DNA of 64,000 nucleotides from Streptomyces stelliscabiei (lineage in GTDB: Bacteria; Actinomycetota; Actinomycetes; Streptomycetales; Streptomycetaceae), in contig NZ_JADBGF010000001.1 of the NCBI RefSeq assembly GCF_014873495.1, positions 5,394,001-5,458,000 on the forward strand. Reading direction: 5' to 3'. The notes beneath the pieces were generated by a model. It worked only from the letters and a program-made list of their open reading frames with translations, did no database searches and was not told the DNA's origin. Numbering within the stretch: the first letter of the stretch is position 1; each line of letters begins with the position of its first letter. Shown piece after piece: positions 8,658-17,607 of the stretch. The translations under genes were made by a program, and so were the position numbers.

Positions 8658-8690
8658 TCGGTGCAATAAGATCTTTGCCCTCGGTGCAAT
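8658..8690. promoter_or_regulatory. Direct-repeat operator for the MocR regulator
   Basis: TCGGTGCAAT occurs at 8658-8667 and again, identical, at 8681-8690, 23 bp centre to centre, in the 104-bp divergent region between the hydrolase and the MocR gene. Paired direct repeats on one face of the helix are the usual MocR/PdxR binding arrangement. The first copy lies about 29 bp upstream of the hydrolase start. Confidence 0.65.
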
Positions 8691-8733
8691 GTGAAGAGGC
8701 CGGGAGAGGACGAGCGGGAGGCGGGGAACGGTC

Positions 8734-10131
8734 GTGGCCGACTACCGGCGTATCGCCGATCGCATCGCGGACGACATCGCCACCGGACGGCTGCGGCCCG
8801 GTGACCGGCTGCCGCCGCAGCGGGTGTTCGCGCGGCGGCGGGGCATCGCCGGGTCGACCGCCGGGCGGGTGTACGCGGAGTTGGTGCGGCGCGGGCTGGT
8901 GGTGGGCGAGGTCGGACGCGGGACGTTCGTACGGGCGGCGCCGACCGGGCCGGCCGGGAGGGCGCTGGCGGAGCCGGTCGGCACCGCTCCCGTGAACCTG
9001 GAGCTGAACTACCCCTCCGCGCCCGGCCAGTCGGAACTGCTGGCCGCAGGGATCGCGCCGCTGCTGCGCCCCGACGTGCTGACGGACGCGCTGCGCACGG
9101 CCCCGGCGACCGGGACGGCCGCCGCGCGCGAGGCCGCCGCCGGGCTGCTCGCCACGGCCGGCTGGCGCCCGGCCCCGGACCGCTTCCTCTTCACCGGCAA
9201 CGCCCGCCAGGCCATCGCCGCCGCCCTCGCCCTCCTGGTACGGCCCGGGGGCCGTGTCGGCGTCGAGGCGCTCACGTATCCGCTGGTCAAGGAGATCGCC
9301 GGGCGGCTGGGGGTGACCCTGGTGCCGCTCGCGACGGACGAGGAGGGCGTGCGGCCGGAGGCCGTGGCCGCCGCGCATCGGTCGGCGCCGCTGTCGGCGG
9401 TGTACGCGCAGCCGACGCTCCACAATCCCACCTCCGTGACGGCGGGAGACGTACGGCGGGCTCAACTGGCGCGTGTAGTACGGGAGTTGGACCTGCCGGT
9501 GATCGAGGACCGGATCTGGTCCTTCCTCGTGGACGGTGACCTCGGCGCGGGGGCGCCGGTGCCGCCGCCGCTGGCCGCGTACGCGCCGGAGCGGGTGTTC
9601 GTCGTCGACGGGCTGTCCAAGCGGGTGGCGCCGGGGCTGACGGTCGGGTTCCTGGTGGTGCCGGAGGGGCGGGCCGAGGGGGCGGCGGAGGCCTTGCGCT
9701 CGGGGGGTTGGGCGGCGGGACGGTTCGCGCTGGAGGCGGGGGTGCGGTGGATCGCGGACGGCACCGTCGGACGGCTGGTCGCGGCGAAGCGGGCGGACGC
9801 GGCGGCGCGGCAGCGGCTGGTCGCCGAGCATCTCGCGGGGTTCGCCGTGCGGGGCGATCCGCGGGCCTACTACGCCTGGTGGGAGTTGCCGGAGCCGTGG
9901 CGCGCCGACACGTTCCGCGCGGCGGCGGCGCAGCGGGGGGTGGCGGTGACCCCCGGATCCGCGTTCGCCGTCCCCTTGGTGGGGGCCGGCCGGCGGGCCG
10001 GGGAGGCGGTGCGGGCCACACCCGTGGTTCCCGCGTCCGACTGCGTCAGGCTCGGACTCGCGTCGGTTTCTCCGCCGGAGCTGGCGGGGGCGCTGCGGAC
10101 GCTCGCCGCAGTCGTACGAGATATCCCGTGA
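8734..10131 (+). CDS. MocR-type GntR regulator with aminotransferase domain
   Basis: 465 aa from GTG 8734. Residues 1-70 are a GntR winged helix (YRRIADRIADDIATGRLRPGDRLPPQRVFARR and a following recognition helix region). Residues about 90-460 are a fold-type I aminotransferase domain, with the PLP lysine at Lys296 in VVDGLSKRVAPG and the AQPTLHNPTS cofactor region near residue 230. MocR proteins bind PLP or PLP adducts and switch a divergent gene. Here that gene is the alpha/beta hydrolase, and the paired operator fits. Its 3' end overlaps the convergent gene at 10046-10984 by 86 nt. Confidence 0.9.
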   Translation: MADYRRIADRIADDIATGRLRPGDRLPPQRVFARRRGIAGSTAGRVYAELVRRGLVVGEVGRGTFVRAAPTGPAGRALAEPVGTAPVNLELNYPSAPGQSELLAAGIAPLLRPDVLTDALRTAPATGTAAAREAAAGLLATAGWRPAPDRFLFTGNARQAIAAALALLVRPGGRVGVEALTYPLVKEIAGRLGVTLVPLATDEEGVRPEAVAAAHRSAPLSAVYAQPTLHNPTSVTAGDVRRAQLARVVRELDLPVIEDRIWSFLVDGDLGAGAPVPPPLAAYAPERVFVVDGLSKRVAPGLTVGFLVVPEGRAEGAAEALRSGGWAAGRFALEAGVRWIADGTVGRLVAAKRADAAARQRLVAEHLAGFAVRGDPRAYYAWWELPEPWRADTFRAAAAQRGVAVTPGSAFAVPLVGAGRRAGEAVRATPVVPASDCVRLGLASVSPPELAGALRTLAAVVRDIP

Positions 10132-10984
10132 GCCAGGCGGTCGCGGCCACGGTGGTGCCGAGGCCCAGCAGGCCCCAGGTGACGCTGCGGAGGGTGGCGG
10201 TCAGGGCGTCGTAGACGGCGCCGGCGGCCGCGGGGGAGACGTCCGGGGGCAGGTCGGCCAGGGTGAGATGGCGGCCGAGGGCGACGGCGACGCCGAGCAG
10301 CGCCCCGCCGAGAGCCGTGCCGAGGCCCGTCGCGCAGACGGCCCGGCGGCGTTGTGTCGCGACGAGGATGCCCCCGGCGGCCAGCGCGAGCGCGCCGACC
10401 GGGAGCCAGAACGCGGCGATTTCGAGCACGCGATATCCCTTCCGAAGCTGAACCAGTTCCGTGGCCGACACCACCTCGACCTCGGTGTGCGCGACCGGGA
10501 TGCGATGGGCGAACGGCACGTGGTCGCGGACGAGTTGACGCTTGACGCGTTCGCCGATCGGCGCGAGGTCGAGCGTCACCGGCCGGGTCCCGGCGCCCGT
10601 GCCCCCGCCGTACGCGCCCTCCTCGCGCACCGCCGTCAGCACCGCGTCGTGCGCCGCCAGGTTCGTCAGGTGCCAGGCCGTGCGGAACGCCTCCGTCCGG
10701 GTGAAGGAGTGTGCCGCGTCGTAGGTGAAGTCCCGCACCGGTCCCCGCAGTCGTGGCCCCACCCGCACCTCGCGCAGGATCCCGGTGGCGACCGCGTCCG
10801 CGAGCGCCTCCTGGACGGCGGGGTCGGTGGCCAGCGGTGCCATGACGGCCTCGTACCGGGTGCGGTCCGCGATCTCGTACGTCGCCCACGCCGCGAGCGC
10901 GCCCACCGGCGCGAGCAGGCAGGCGAGCACGGTCAGCGCGGCCGACAGGGTGCCGCGGGCACGGGGGGACACACCTCCAGGCAA
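10046..10984 (-). CDS. Membrane protein with large extracytoplasmic domain
   Basis: 312 aa if started at TTG 10984; GTG 10972 is an alternative, and neither has an ideally spaced ribosome site. One TM helix is at about residues 12-35. An extracytoplasmic region of about 150 residues follows, then three hydrophobic segments near 190-215, 222-240 and 265-288, ending in a basic Pro-rich tail. The ectodomain phrase YEIADRTRYEAVMAPLATDP (residues 36-55) resembles actinobacterial integral membrane proteins of unknown function. The last 86 nt overlap the convergent MocR gene, so the two transcripts are antisense there. Confidence 0.65.
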   Translation of the reverse strand: MPGGVSPRARGTLSAALTVLACLLAPVGALAAWATYEIADRTRYEAVMAPLATDPAVQEALADAVATGILREVRVGPRLRGPVRDFTYDAAHSFTRTEAFRTAWHLTNLAAHDAVLTAVREEGAYGGGTGAGTRPVTLDLAPIGERVKRQLVRDHVPFAHRIPVAHTEVEVVSATELVQLRKGYRVLEIAAFWLPVGALALAAGGILVATQRRRAVCATGLGTALGGALLGVAVALGRHLTLADLPPDVSPAAAGAVYDALTATLRSVTWGLLGLGTTVAATAWLTGYLVRLRRASAAPPPAPAEKPTRVRA

Positions 10985-11158
10985 GACCCCCGCCCGGCAG
11001 CGCGCGAGCGCTCCCGCCCGGGGTGACTGCGAATGGCCCCGCAGGACAAGCCGAACGGGGCCACCGGGCCCGGTGCTCCGGTGGAGCGCTCACCCGAACG
11101 GGTGTTACCTGGGAGGGAGGTGACAGGGGGTGGCGAGGGGGTGCTGAGGAGGCCGAGC

Positions 11159-11662
11159 ATGCGTGGTAATTCGGGTACGTCGGTCCTGCGGGGCCTCGTC
11201 GCGGCCGGGATCACGGGTGGTGTGCTGACGGTGACGGCGCTCGGGACGGCGTCCGCGGCGGTGGACCGCGCGGCGGACCGCCCCCACGGGGACCACGAGG
11301 GTTCCGTCCGCGGCACGATCGTCGCCCGCGGCGATCTGAACCTCCGTGAACAGCCGACCACGCACTCCCGCGTCGTCGGCTTCCTCGCGCCCGGCGGCCA
11401 GACCCGCGTCGATTGCGTGGTGCGTGGCCAGAAGGTGTTCGGCGACCGGGACTGGTACTGGCTCGCGGACGCCCGCGGCTGGGCGAGCGCCGTGTACGTC
11501 GACACCCACGGCCGGTCCGTCCCCACGTGCACGGACCCGTGCCCGCGCTGGAAGGAATGCGATCCCTGCCAGGACGGGCACGGGCACGAAGACCGGAACG
11601 GGTCCGTCTCGTTCACCTGGACCTTCACGGCCTCCGGCACCTGGGAGTGGACGGAGGACTGA
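11159..11662 (+). CDS. Secreted SH3-like domain protein
   Basis: 167 aa from ATG 11159, preceded by GAGGAGG 6 nt upstream; GTG 11141 in frame is less well placed. A signal peptide covers about residues 1-27. A bacterial SH3 (SH3b) segment runs about 40-105, with RGTIVARGDLNLREQPTTHS, a short turn, and WYWLADARGWASAVYV. The tail has a cysteine cluster (CTDPCPRWKECDPC) and a His/Asp-rich stretch (DGHGHEDRNG), which could bind metal. SH3b domains usually bind cell-wall peptides. It is convergent with the membrane protein gene at 11695. Confidence 0.75.
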   Translation: MRGNSGTSVLRGLVAAGITGGVLTVTALGTASAAVDRAADRPHGDHEGSVRGTIVARGDLNLREQPTTHSRVVGFLAPGGQTRVDCVVRGQKVFGDRDWYWLADARGWASAVYVDTHGRSVPTCTDPCPRWKECDPCQDGHGHEDRNGSVSFTWTFTASGTWEWTED

Positions 11663-11684
11663 GGACCGCACGGGCGGACCGGGC

Positions 11685-11712
11685 GGCCACCGGCTCACCG
11701 CAGCCGGTGGCC
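11685..11712. terminator. Bidirectional hairpin overlapping the 11695 gene end
   Basis: GGCCACCGGCT at 11685-11695 pairs with AGCCGGTGGCC at 11702-11712 around a 6-nt loop. It sits between convergent genes and covers the last codons of the minus-strand one. Confidence 0.6.
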
Positions 11713-12171
11713 GGCCGCGTCCTCGTGCGTGTAGTAGCGGTAGAAGTTCACCGCGAGGAATCCCGCCGCGACGGCGAGGGACATGCCCACCGACCGCAGC
11801 ACGGAGTGCTGGGACGCCTGGCTGTACAGGAACCCGAACGCGCAGCCCGCGAAGGCGGCCCAGAGAGCGGCGTGCAGTTCGCGGCGCAGCCGGGGGGCCA
11901 CGGCCAGCACGGCCATGTGGAGCGCCGCGAACACGAACGCGACGACGAGGCCGAAGAGGACGTTCCAGCCGGTGATGGGGCCGGCGTCACGGGTCAGGGC
12001 CGCGGCCCAGTAGCCGTAGACGAGGCCGAGGGCCACGGGCACGAGCCGGTTCGCGAGCACGTGCGTGCGCTCGCTGAACACATCGGGCGTGGCCGGCGCC
12101 GCCGACCTGCCCGCAGCCGAGGGCCTGCCCGGAATCACCGGCCGGCCCGGAGTGGGTGCCGCTTGCGCCAT
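11695..12171 (-). CDS. Small multi-pass membrane protein
   Basis: 158 aa from ATG 12171 with GAGAGGAG 8 nt upstream. After about 38 Pro/Ala-rich residues there are four predicted TM segments (about 41-60, 68-88, 97-115 and 122-141). The C-terminus is FYRYYTHEDAAGHRLR. I recognise no family; the pattern is typical of actinobacterial small membrane proteins. It is divergent from the SpoIIE phosphatase gene at 12344. Confidence 0.7.
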   Translation of the reverse strand: MAQAAPTPGRPVIPGRPSAAGRSAAPATPDVFSERTHVLANRLVPVALGLVYGYWAAALTRDAGPITGWNVLFGLVVAFVFAALHMAVLAVAPRLRRELHAALWAAFAGCAFGFLYSQASQHSVLRSVGMSLAVAAGFLAVNFYRYYTHEDAAGHRLR

Positions 12172-12343
12172 GGGAGCACTCCTCTCTTCCCGCCCCCGCG
12201 CCTGTCCGCCCCGACTACCAGAGCACACCTGGGAGCACCCCGTGGCAAGTCGGACGACGCGAGGACTGTGCCGGGGCGGGGGCAGGGGCGGGGACGGGCG
12301 AAGGGGCGGGGGCGCCGCCGACGCCTCGGGGCGGGTGGTCGGG

Positions 12344-13606
12344 ATGCGTCGGGCGTGGGCGCGTGTTTCGCTGTGGGGCATGCGGATGCGGATGCCGGGG
12401 CCGCGTGTGCGTCGGGAGCCGGACCCCTTCGAGCGGCGGCTGCCGCTGCGGGTCCGCGGGCACGACATCACCTGGCTCCCGCCGTTGGTGCTGCTGCTCG
12501 CCGTGCCGACGCTCGACTGGTTCACCGGCGGCGATTTCCGGGTCATCTCCTGGCTGGTGCTCGTACCTGGCCTGGCCGCCGCGGTCTGCGGGCTGTGGAC
12601 GACGGCCCTGTTCGCCGCGCTCGCGATGCTCATGTACGTCGTCGGCGACAACTCCTGGCCGCACCAGTACCGCACCGGCCTGCCCGACTTCGTCCTGGTC
12701 GCCCTCGGCGGAATCCTCTCGGTGGTCGCCTGCGCGGTACGGCTGCGCGGGCAGGAGAGGATGCTGCACATGCGGGCCGTCGTCGACACCACCCGCCGTA
12801 TCCTGCTGCGCCAGCTGCCACCGGACGTCGGCGGCCTGGACCACGCGGAGATCTACCTCGCCGCCGACAGCCAGGCCCGCGTGGGCGGCGACTTCTACGA
12901 CATCCAGCCCAGCCCGTACGGCACGCGCGTCGTCGTCGGCGACGTCCAGGGCAAGGGGCTCGCGGCGGTGGAGGCGGCGTCCGTGCTGCTCGGCACGTTC
13001 CGCGAGGCCGCCTACTGCGAGACCGACCCGGTCACCGTGGCCGAACGGCTGGAGACGCGGATGGTGCGGCACGTGCGCTACTGCGCCCACGTCGGCCGCG
13101 ACGACTCCGAACGCTTCGCCACCGCCGTCCTCCTCGACTTCCCCGACCTGCGCAGCGATCGGACCGACTGGGGGCCCGACCTCACCGGGCTGGACGCGGT
13201 CACCGTGGACATCGTCAACTTCGGCCACGAACCCCCGCTCCTGGTCCGCCCCGACGGCGTGCGTTTCCTGCCGTTGCGCGACGGACTCCCGCTGGGCCTC
13301 GGCGAGCTTGCCCCGCGCACACCCCGCACGGCCACGGTCCGGCTCGCCCCGGAGGAGACATTGCTCCTGGTCACGGACGGCGTGACGGAGGCCCGCGACG
13401 GCAACGGGGAGTTCTTCCCTCTCCGCGAGTACCTCACCCGCGCCCTCGCCGCCGGGCCGCCCGCGCTCGACCCCGCTTCGCTGGTCCGGCTCGTCCGCGA
13501 CGGCGTCCTCGCCCACACCGGCGGCGGCCTCGACGACGACACGACGATCTTCGCGGTGCGCCGGGCGTCGGAGCCGATGCACAGGGGGCCCGGGGCCCCG
13601 CCGTGA
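12344..13606 (+). CDS. Membrane-bound SpoIIE-type PP2C phosphatase
   Basis: 420 aa from ATG 12344; the start is uncertain because GTG and several ATGs (residues 13, 15, 17) are close and no ribosome site stands out. Three to four TM segments at about residues 42-125 are followed by a linker (RAVVDTTRRILLRQLPPDVGG) and a PPM/SpoIIE domain at about 160-410. Metal-binding motifs GGDFYDI (about 183-189) and VVGDVQGKGLAA (about 198-209), then LLVTDGVTEARD and LDDDTTIFAVRR, are all present. Such enzymes dephosphorylate anti-sigma antagonists or similar Ser-phosphorylated partners. No partner is encoded next to it. Confidence 0.85.
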   Translation: MRRAWARVSLWGMRMRMPGPRVRREPDPFERRLPLRVRGHDITWLPPLVLLLAVPTLDWFTGGDFRVISWLVLVPGLAAAVCGLWTTALFAALAMLMYVVGDNSWPHQYRTGLPDFVLVALGGILSVVACAVRLRGQERMLHMRAVVDTTRRILLRQLPPDVGGLDHAEIYLAADSQARVGGDFYDIQPSPYGTRVVVGDVQGKGLAAVEAASVLLGTFREAAYCETDPVTVAERLETRMVRHVRYCAHVGRDDSERFATAVLLDFPDLRSDRTDWGPDLTGLDAVTVDIVNFGHEPPLLVRPDGVRFLPLRDGLPLGLGELAPRTPRTATVRLAPEETLLLVTDGVTEARDGNGEFFPLREYLTRALAAGPPALDPASLVRLVRDGVLAHTGGGLDDDTTIFAVRRASEPMHRGPGAPP

Positions 13607-13701
13607 CCGGTCCCGCCCCCCTCCTCCCCTGCCCCTTTCCCCGTTCGCACGCGCAGCGGTTACCGTGCTGACTGGCCTACGTGATCGACGGGGAGGGAAC
13701 G

Positions 13702-14880
13702 ATGCCCGGAACAGTGCTGCTGCTCGCGGCCTCGCCCATGGGCAGGGGGTGCCTCGTGGACGCGGCCTCCGTGCTCCCCGTACTGGCGGCCGTCACACCC
13801 GAGGTGCTGTCCGGCACGGGGACGGCGAACGTCGTCGAACTGGCCGATCCGCTGGAGCCGCAGGCCGTCCTCACCCGGCTGCGCGCGGCGGCGACCGCGC
13901 CGGGCCCGCTCACCGTGTACCTCACGGGACAGCTCCAACTCGACCGCAGACAGCGGCTCGTGCATCTGGCGCTGGCGCGTACGACGCCGGCGACCGTGCG
14001 GTACACGGCGTTCCCCTGGCACTGGATCGTGGAGGAACTGCGGCTGCGTGCGCCCGGATCCACGACCCTGTTCGTCGATCTGCACGCCGACGCGGAGGTG
14101 TGGCGGCAGCTGGCCGGGCAGCCGTTGTCGGCCGGGCCAGGGGTGAGCCTGTACGGGCGGATCGCACCGCCCGCGGGCGGGGTGCGGCGCGGGGTGGCCG
14201 CTCCGGGCTACATGAAGGCGCTGGCGACGATACTGCGCAGTGGGCAGCGGCCGGCGCCGGGAGCGCTGCATGAGCAGGTGCTCGCGCGGACGGGGGGCTA
14301 CGGCGATCTGGTGCTGGCCCGGGACGCCACGGCGCCCGACGAGCCGGTGCCGCACGGCGAGGCCGCCCGCGCGGTCCCTCCCGTGCCTGCTCCCTTGCCT
14401 GCTCCCGTGGCCGCCCCCGCGGTCACCGACCCCCACAGCGCCATCGCCGTCGCCGTCGAGGCCGGGCGGCACTCCGAGGCCGCCGGGCTGGCCGCGCGGT
14501 GGGAGCAGGGGGCGTTGCGGGAGTTCGGGGACGGGTCGGAGGAGGTGCTGCACTGGCGGGAGGTGCGGGCGGACCTGGCGATGTTCGCGGGGGACGCGGC
14601 CGGCAGCTGCGAGGCCTGGATGGGGGTCGCGGGGGCGCGGCTCGCTGCGGGGCGGCTCGCGCGGGACCCCGTGGTCGAGGCGGCGGTCGACCGGGCGCAC
14701 CACCAGTGGGGACTGGTCACGGACGCGGGACGAGCCCTCGAACTCGGTGCCGTCTTCGTGGAGTTGCGCGGCCGGGTGCCGGGGCGGCGCGCCGGGGCCC
14801 TGGAGCACGCCCGGCAGCGACTGGCCGAACTGCGCAGGCAAGAGGGCGAGTTGAGGTCGGCCCAACACGTACCCGGTTAG
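13702..14880 (+). CDS. Conserved Streptomyces hypothetical protein, 392 aa
   Basis: ATG 13702 follows GGGAGG at 7 nt; GTG 13681 is an alternative 7 codons earlier. The N-terminal 170 residues look like an alpha/beta fold (PGTVLLLAASPMGRG; PLTVYLTGQLQLDRRQ; STTLFVDLHADAEVW). A Pro/Ala linker lies near residues 230-245. The last 145 residues are helical and TPR-like (AVEAGRHSEAAGLAARWEQ, VLHWREVRADLAMFAGD, EHARQRLAELRRQEGELRSA). Caspase-like or nucleotide-binding folds are possible for the first half, but I cannot see a catalytic pair. I recall similar proteins in other streptomycetes without a known role. Confidence 0.7.
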   Translation: MPGTVLLLAASPMGRGCLVDAASVLPVLAAVTPEVLSGTGTANVVELADPLEPQAVLTRLRAAATAPGPLTVYLTGQLQLDRRQRLVHLALARTTPATVRYTAFPWHWIVEELRLRAPGSTTLFVDLHADAEVWRQLAGQPLSAGPGVSLYGRIAPPAGGVRRGVAAPGYMKALATILRSGQRPAPGALHEQVLARTGGYGDLVLARDATAPDEPVPHGEAARAVPPVPAPLPAPVAAPAVTDPHSAIAVAVEAGRHSEAAGLAARWEQGALREFGDGSEEVLHWREVRADLAMFAGDAAGSCEAWMGVAGARLAAGRLARDPVVEAAVDRAHHQWGLVTDAGRALELGAVFVELRGRVPGRRAGALEHARQRLAELRRQEGELRSAQHVPG

Positions 14881-14889
14881 CCGAGCCGG

Positions 14890-14933
14890 TCGATGAGCCG
14901 TCGTTCCGTTCGTCGTAGATCGATGAGCCGTCG
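14890..14933. repeat. Short direct repeat, 14 nt
   Basis: TCGATGAGCCGTCG occurs at 14890-14903 and 14920-14933, just past the stop of the 13702 gene. The rest of 14881-15162 (282 bp) shows no gene; 15121-15165 contains imperfect GGACGGG-rich copies running up to the kinase stop codon. Confidence 0.5.
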
Positions 14934-15162
14934 ATCAGGGCGAATGCCGGGCCGACCTCGGAGGGGAGTCGTACGAGGCCGCACCGCACTGCACAAGGTG
15001 GACACCGCACGTTGATCACTTAAGCGGTCGCCGTTCCGGAACGGATCGGAGTTCGATCAGGGAATGATCAGAAACTCCCCAGCCGTCGGCAAAGTCCACC
15101 CCCTGTCACAACCCGTGGGCTAGGACGGGGTGGGCTGGGACGGGTGAGTCAGGACGGGCGGG

Positions 15163-16530
15163 TCAGGACGAGGCCGGGATCAGCACCCTGAACCAGGCCC
15201 CCCGGTGCGACGGATGGGACGGCTCCAGCGTGATCGTCCCGCCATGGGCCGTCGCGATCGCCGCGACGATGCTGAGGCCGAGCCCGCTGCCGGCGGCCCG
15301 CGTCTCCTCACCGCGTACGAAGGGGTCGAACAGCCGGGCGCGCAGGTCGTCCGGGATTCCGGGACCGTCGTCCAGGATCTCGATCACCCGGTGGCCGTCC
15401 TCCGTGCCGAGCCCCAGTGTCGTCGTGGTGCCCGGCGGGGTGTGGACCCGCGCGTTGGCCAGCAGGTTGGCGACCAGCTGGTGCAGCCGCAGCGGGTCGC
15501 CGGTGACCGTGTGGTCCCCGGGGGCGAGCAGCAGCCGTACGGGACGGTCGGGGTGGCAGTCGCGGGCGGCGGAGACCGCGTCGCGGCACAGCTGGGCCAG
15601 GTCCACGCAGGTCAGCTGGAGGGGCTGGCCGAGGTCGAGACGGGTCAGCAGCACGAGTTCGTCGATGAGCGTGCTCATCCGGCCGACCTCGGTGGCGATC
15701 CGGCCGAGCGCCTCCTGCCGCATGGGTTCGTACGCGGGGTCGCCGACCCGGGCGAGTTCGGCGTAACCGGAGATCGTGGTCAGCGGGTTGCGCAGTTCGT
15801 GCCCGGCGGCCGCCATGAACTCCCGCAGCCGCCGCTCGGTGTCCTCCCGTTCGCGGACCTCACGGCGGCCGAGCCGGCGCGCGCCGAGCAGGACGGTGGC
15901 GAGGAGGGGGAAGGCGGCGGCCGTCTCGACCTGGAGGAGGCGTTCGACCGCCCGCCGGTCCTCCACCGTCGACCTGGCCGTGACGACATAGCCGCTCGGG
16001 TGCCTCCGGTCCGTCTCCGGCACGCGCACCACCTTCGCCCGGTAACTCTCCCCGAACGCCGAGGGGTTGGGCCGGGCGGCGTACGCCTTCAGCCGGGCGG
16101 GCGTGAGCGCCGGGAACGCGGGGAGCCCCTCGGAGCCCCGGTGGCGCTCCACGACCCTGCCCTCGGCGTCGAGGACGAGGACCAGGTCGTTCCCGCCGAG
16201 GGGCGGGAACGGTAAGGAGGCCGCGTCCGGCAGCGCACCCGCCCCCGCACCGCCGAGTCCGCCCAGTTCGCTGGCCCTGGTGATCTCCTGGTCGGTGCGG
16301 GCGGCCAGATTCTGGGCGAGGGTGTGGGCCGAGAGGGCGGCGACCGCGCCCAGCGTGGTGAGGGTGGCGATCAGCCAGAAGCCGACGGTGCGCCGGCCCG
16401 CGTGATGGGGGCGGATCGGCTGTTCGACGGGAGGCAGGGGCCGGCCGGGGTGCGGCCGTCGGCACGTGTCAGTCGGCGCGAGCATCCCGGCCGCCCTGAT
16501 GTTCTCGCCCAGCCCGGTGAACCCGCTCAT
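15163..16530 (-). CDS. Sensor histidine kinase
   Basis: 455 aa from ATG 16530. A first TM helix is at about residues 47-69 and an extracytoplasmic domain of about 130 residues follows, with a HisKA domain from about 230. The phospho-acceptor motif is HELRNPLTTISGYAEL; N-box QLVANLLANARVHT, G1 DDGPGIP, F-box FDPFVRG and G2 GSGLGLSIV follow in order. A second hydrophobic stretch before HisKA (AAAFPLLATVLLGARRL) completes the membrane anchor. It is 67 bp downstream of the response regulator gene, in the same orientation, so regulator and kinase form an operon. The signal is not evident. Confidence 0.9.
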   Translation of the reverse strand: MSGFTGLGENIRAAGMLAPTDTCRRPHPGRPLPPVEQPIRPHHAGRRTVGFWLIATLTTLGAVAALSAHTLAQNLAARTDQEITRASELGGLGGAGAGALPDAASLPFPPLGGNDLVLVLDAEGRVVERHRGSEGLPAFPALTPARLKAYAARPNPSAFGESYRAKVVRVPETDRRHPSGYVVTARSTVEDRRAVERLLQVETAAAFPLLATVLLGARRLGRREVREREDTERRLREFMAAAGHELRNPLTTISGYAELARVGDPAYEPMRQEALGRIATEVGRMSTLIDELVLLTRLDLGQPLQLTCVDLAQLCRDAVSAARDCHPDRPVRLLLAPGDHTVTGDPLRLHQLVANLLANARVHTPPGTTTTLGLGTEDGHRVIEILDDGPGIPDDLRARLFDPFVRGEETRAAGSGLGLSIVAAIATAHGGTITLEPSHPSHRGAWFRVLIPASS

Positions 16531-16597
16531 CCGACCAGCTTTCCGTAGCCCTCGCCGTCGTTGCCCGCGCCTCCCCCCGAGGCCCCCGTTCCCTCGC

Positions 16598-17365
16598 TCA
16601 GTTCGTGCACAGCTGGTAGCCCACACCCCTGACGGTCCGTATGAGCGACTGGCCCGGCTCGCCCAGTTTGCGACGCAGGTAGTAGATGTACGTGTCGACG
16701 ACCCCGGACCCCTCGTCGCGGTGGTTCCAGACACGTTCCTGGATCTGGCCCCGGGACAGGACGCGGCCGGGGTTCTCCATGAGGTAGCGCAGGAGGGCGA
16801 ACTCGGTGGTGGTCAGCTCGACGGGGCGGTCGGCGGCCCAGACCTGGTGGGCGTCGGCGTCGAGCTGGACCACGCCGGCGCGCAGCCGGTTGCGGTCGGG
16901 CGCGGGGTGGCCGCCCCCGGCCCGGCGCAGCAGGGCGCGGACGCGGGCGGCGACCTCCTTCAGCTCGAACGGCTTGGTGACGAAGTCGTCGCCGCCCATG
17001 TCCAGCCCGCGCACCCGGTCGTCGACGCCGCCGAGCCCGGTGAGGAAGAGGACCGGGACCGCGTTGCCCCGGTCGCGCAGGGTCCGGCACACCTCGAAGC
17101 CGCCCAGGTCGGGGAGGTTGACGTCGAGGAGGATCAGATCGGGGTCGTACCGCGTGACGGCCTGCAGTGCCTGACGGCCCGTCGCCGCGGCGGTCACCTG
17201 GTATCCGAGGAACTCCAGCGCCATGGTCAGCATGGACCTGATCCCCTCCTCGTCGTCCACGACGAGGAGGCGTCCGGTGGGCCCCGGGGTGCCCGTCGGC
17301 GGGGACTGTGGGGCCGGAGTCGCTGAGGGGACTGCTGATGGGGCGGAGGGCACAGGGGTGGTCAT
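16598..17365 (-). CDS. OmpR/PhoB-type response regulator
   Basis: 255 aa from ATG 17365 with AAAGGA 7 nt upstream. After a 30-residue Pro/Ser-rich N-tail the receiver domain begins (LLVVDDEEG), with phospho-acceptor Asp in LILLDVNLPD, Thr in LFLTGLGG and Lys in FVTKPFEL. A winged-helix DNA-binding domain follows (VELTTTEFALLRYLMENPGRVLS, WNHRDEGSGVVDTYIYYLRRK, TVRGVGYQL). The Pro-rich extension before the receiver is unusual in length. It acts with the kinase encoded immediately downstream. Confidence 0.92.
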   Translation of the reverse strand: MTTPVPSAPSAVPSATPAPQSPPTGTPGPTGRLLVVDDEEGIRSMLTMALEFLGYQVTAAATGRQALQAVTRYDPDLILLDVNLPDLGGFEVCRTLRDRGNAVPVLFLTGLGGVDDRVRGLDMGGDDFVTKPFELKEVAARVRALLRRAGGGHPAPDRNRLRAGVVQLDADAHQVWAADRPVELTTTEFALLRYLMENPGRVLSRGQIQERVWNHRDEGSGVVDTYIYYLRRKLGEPGQSLIRTVRGVGYQLCTN

Positions 17366-17507
17366 GTCCTGTTCCTTTGCTGCCGTGACCTCATATTGAG
17401 ATCTCAAGTTTCGGCGGAGTCCGTATCGTCACACGTACCGGCAGGTAAGGGAGAGCGGTTGGGGATTCATGCGGAATGACTCCTTCCTTGCTTTCGTCCC
17501 ACGACAG

Positions 17508-17555
17508 CGGCGAGCGCCGCCGGCGGACCCGTGGATCCGCCGACGGCGCTCGCCG
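17508..17555. terminator. Long hairpin downstream of the 17608 gene
   Basis: CGGCGAGCGCCG at 17508-17519 pairs with CGGCGCTCGCCG at 17544-17555. An inner arm (CGGCGGA with TCCGCCG) extends the stem. It would end the minus-strand transcript of the secreted propeller protein. Confidence 0.75.
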
Positions 17556-17607
17556 TGCTGCTGCCAGGGCCGCCCGGTACCGCTCGGACCGGCCGCCCCG
17601 CGTGCGT

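Noticed and set aside
11413..13671. 752-codon plus-strand open frame over the SH3-like, membrane and SpoIIE genes
   Set aside because: Arg/His/Pro-rich shadow; the SpoIIE motifs lie in another frame and the small genes have their own starts and ribosome sites.
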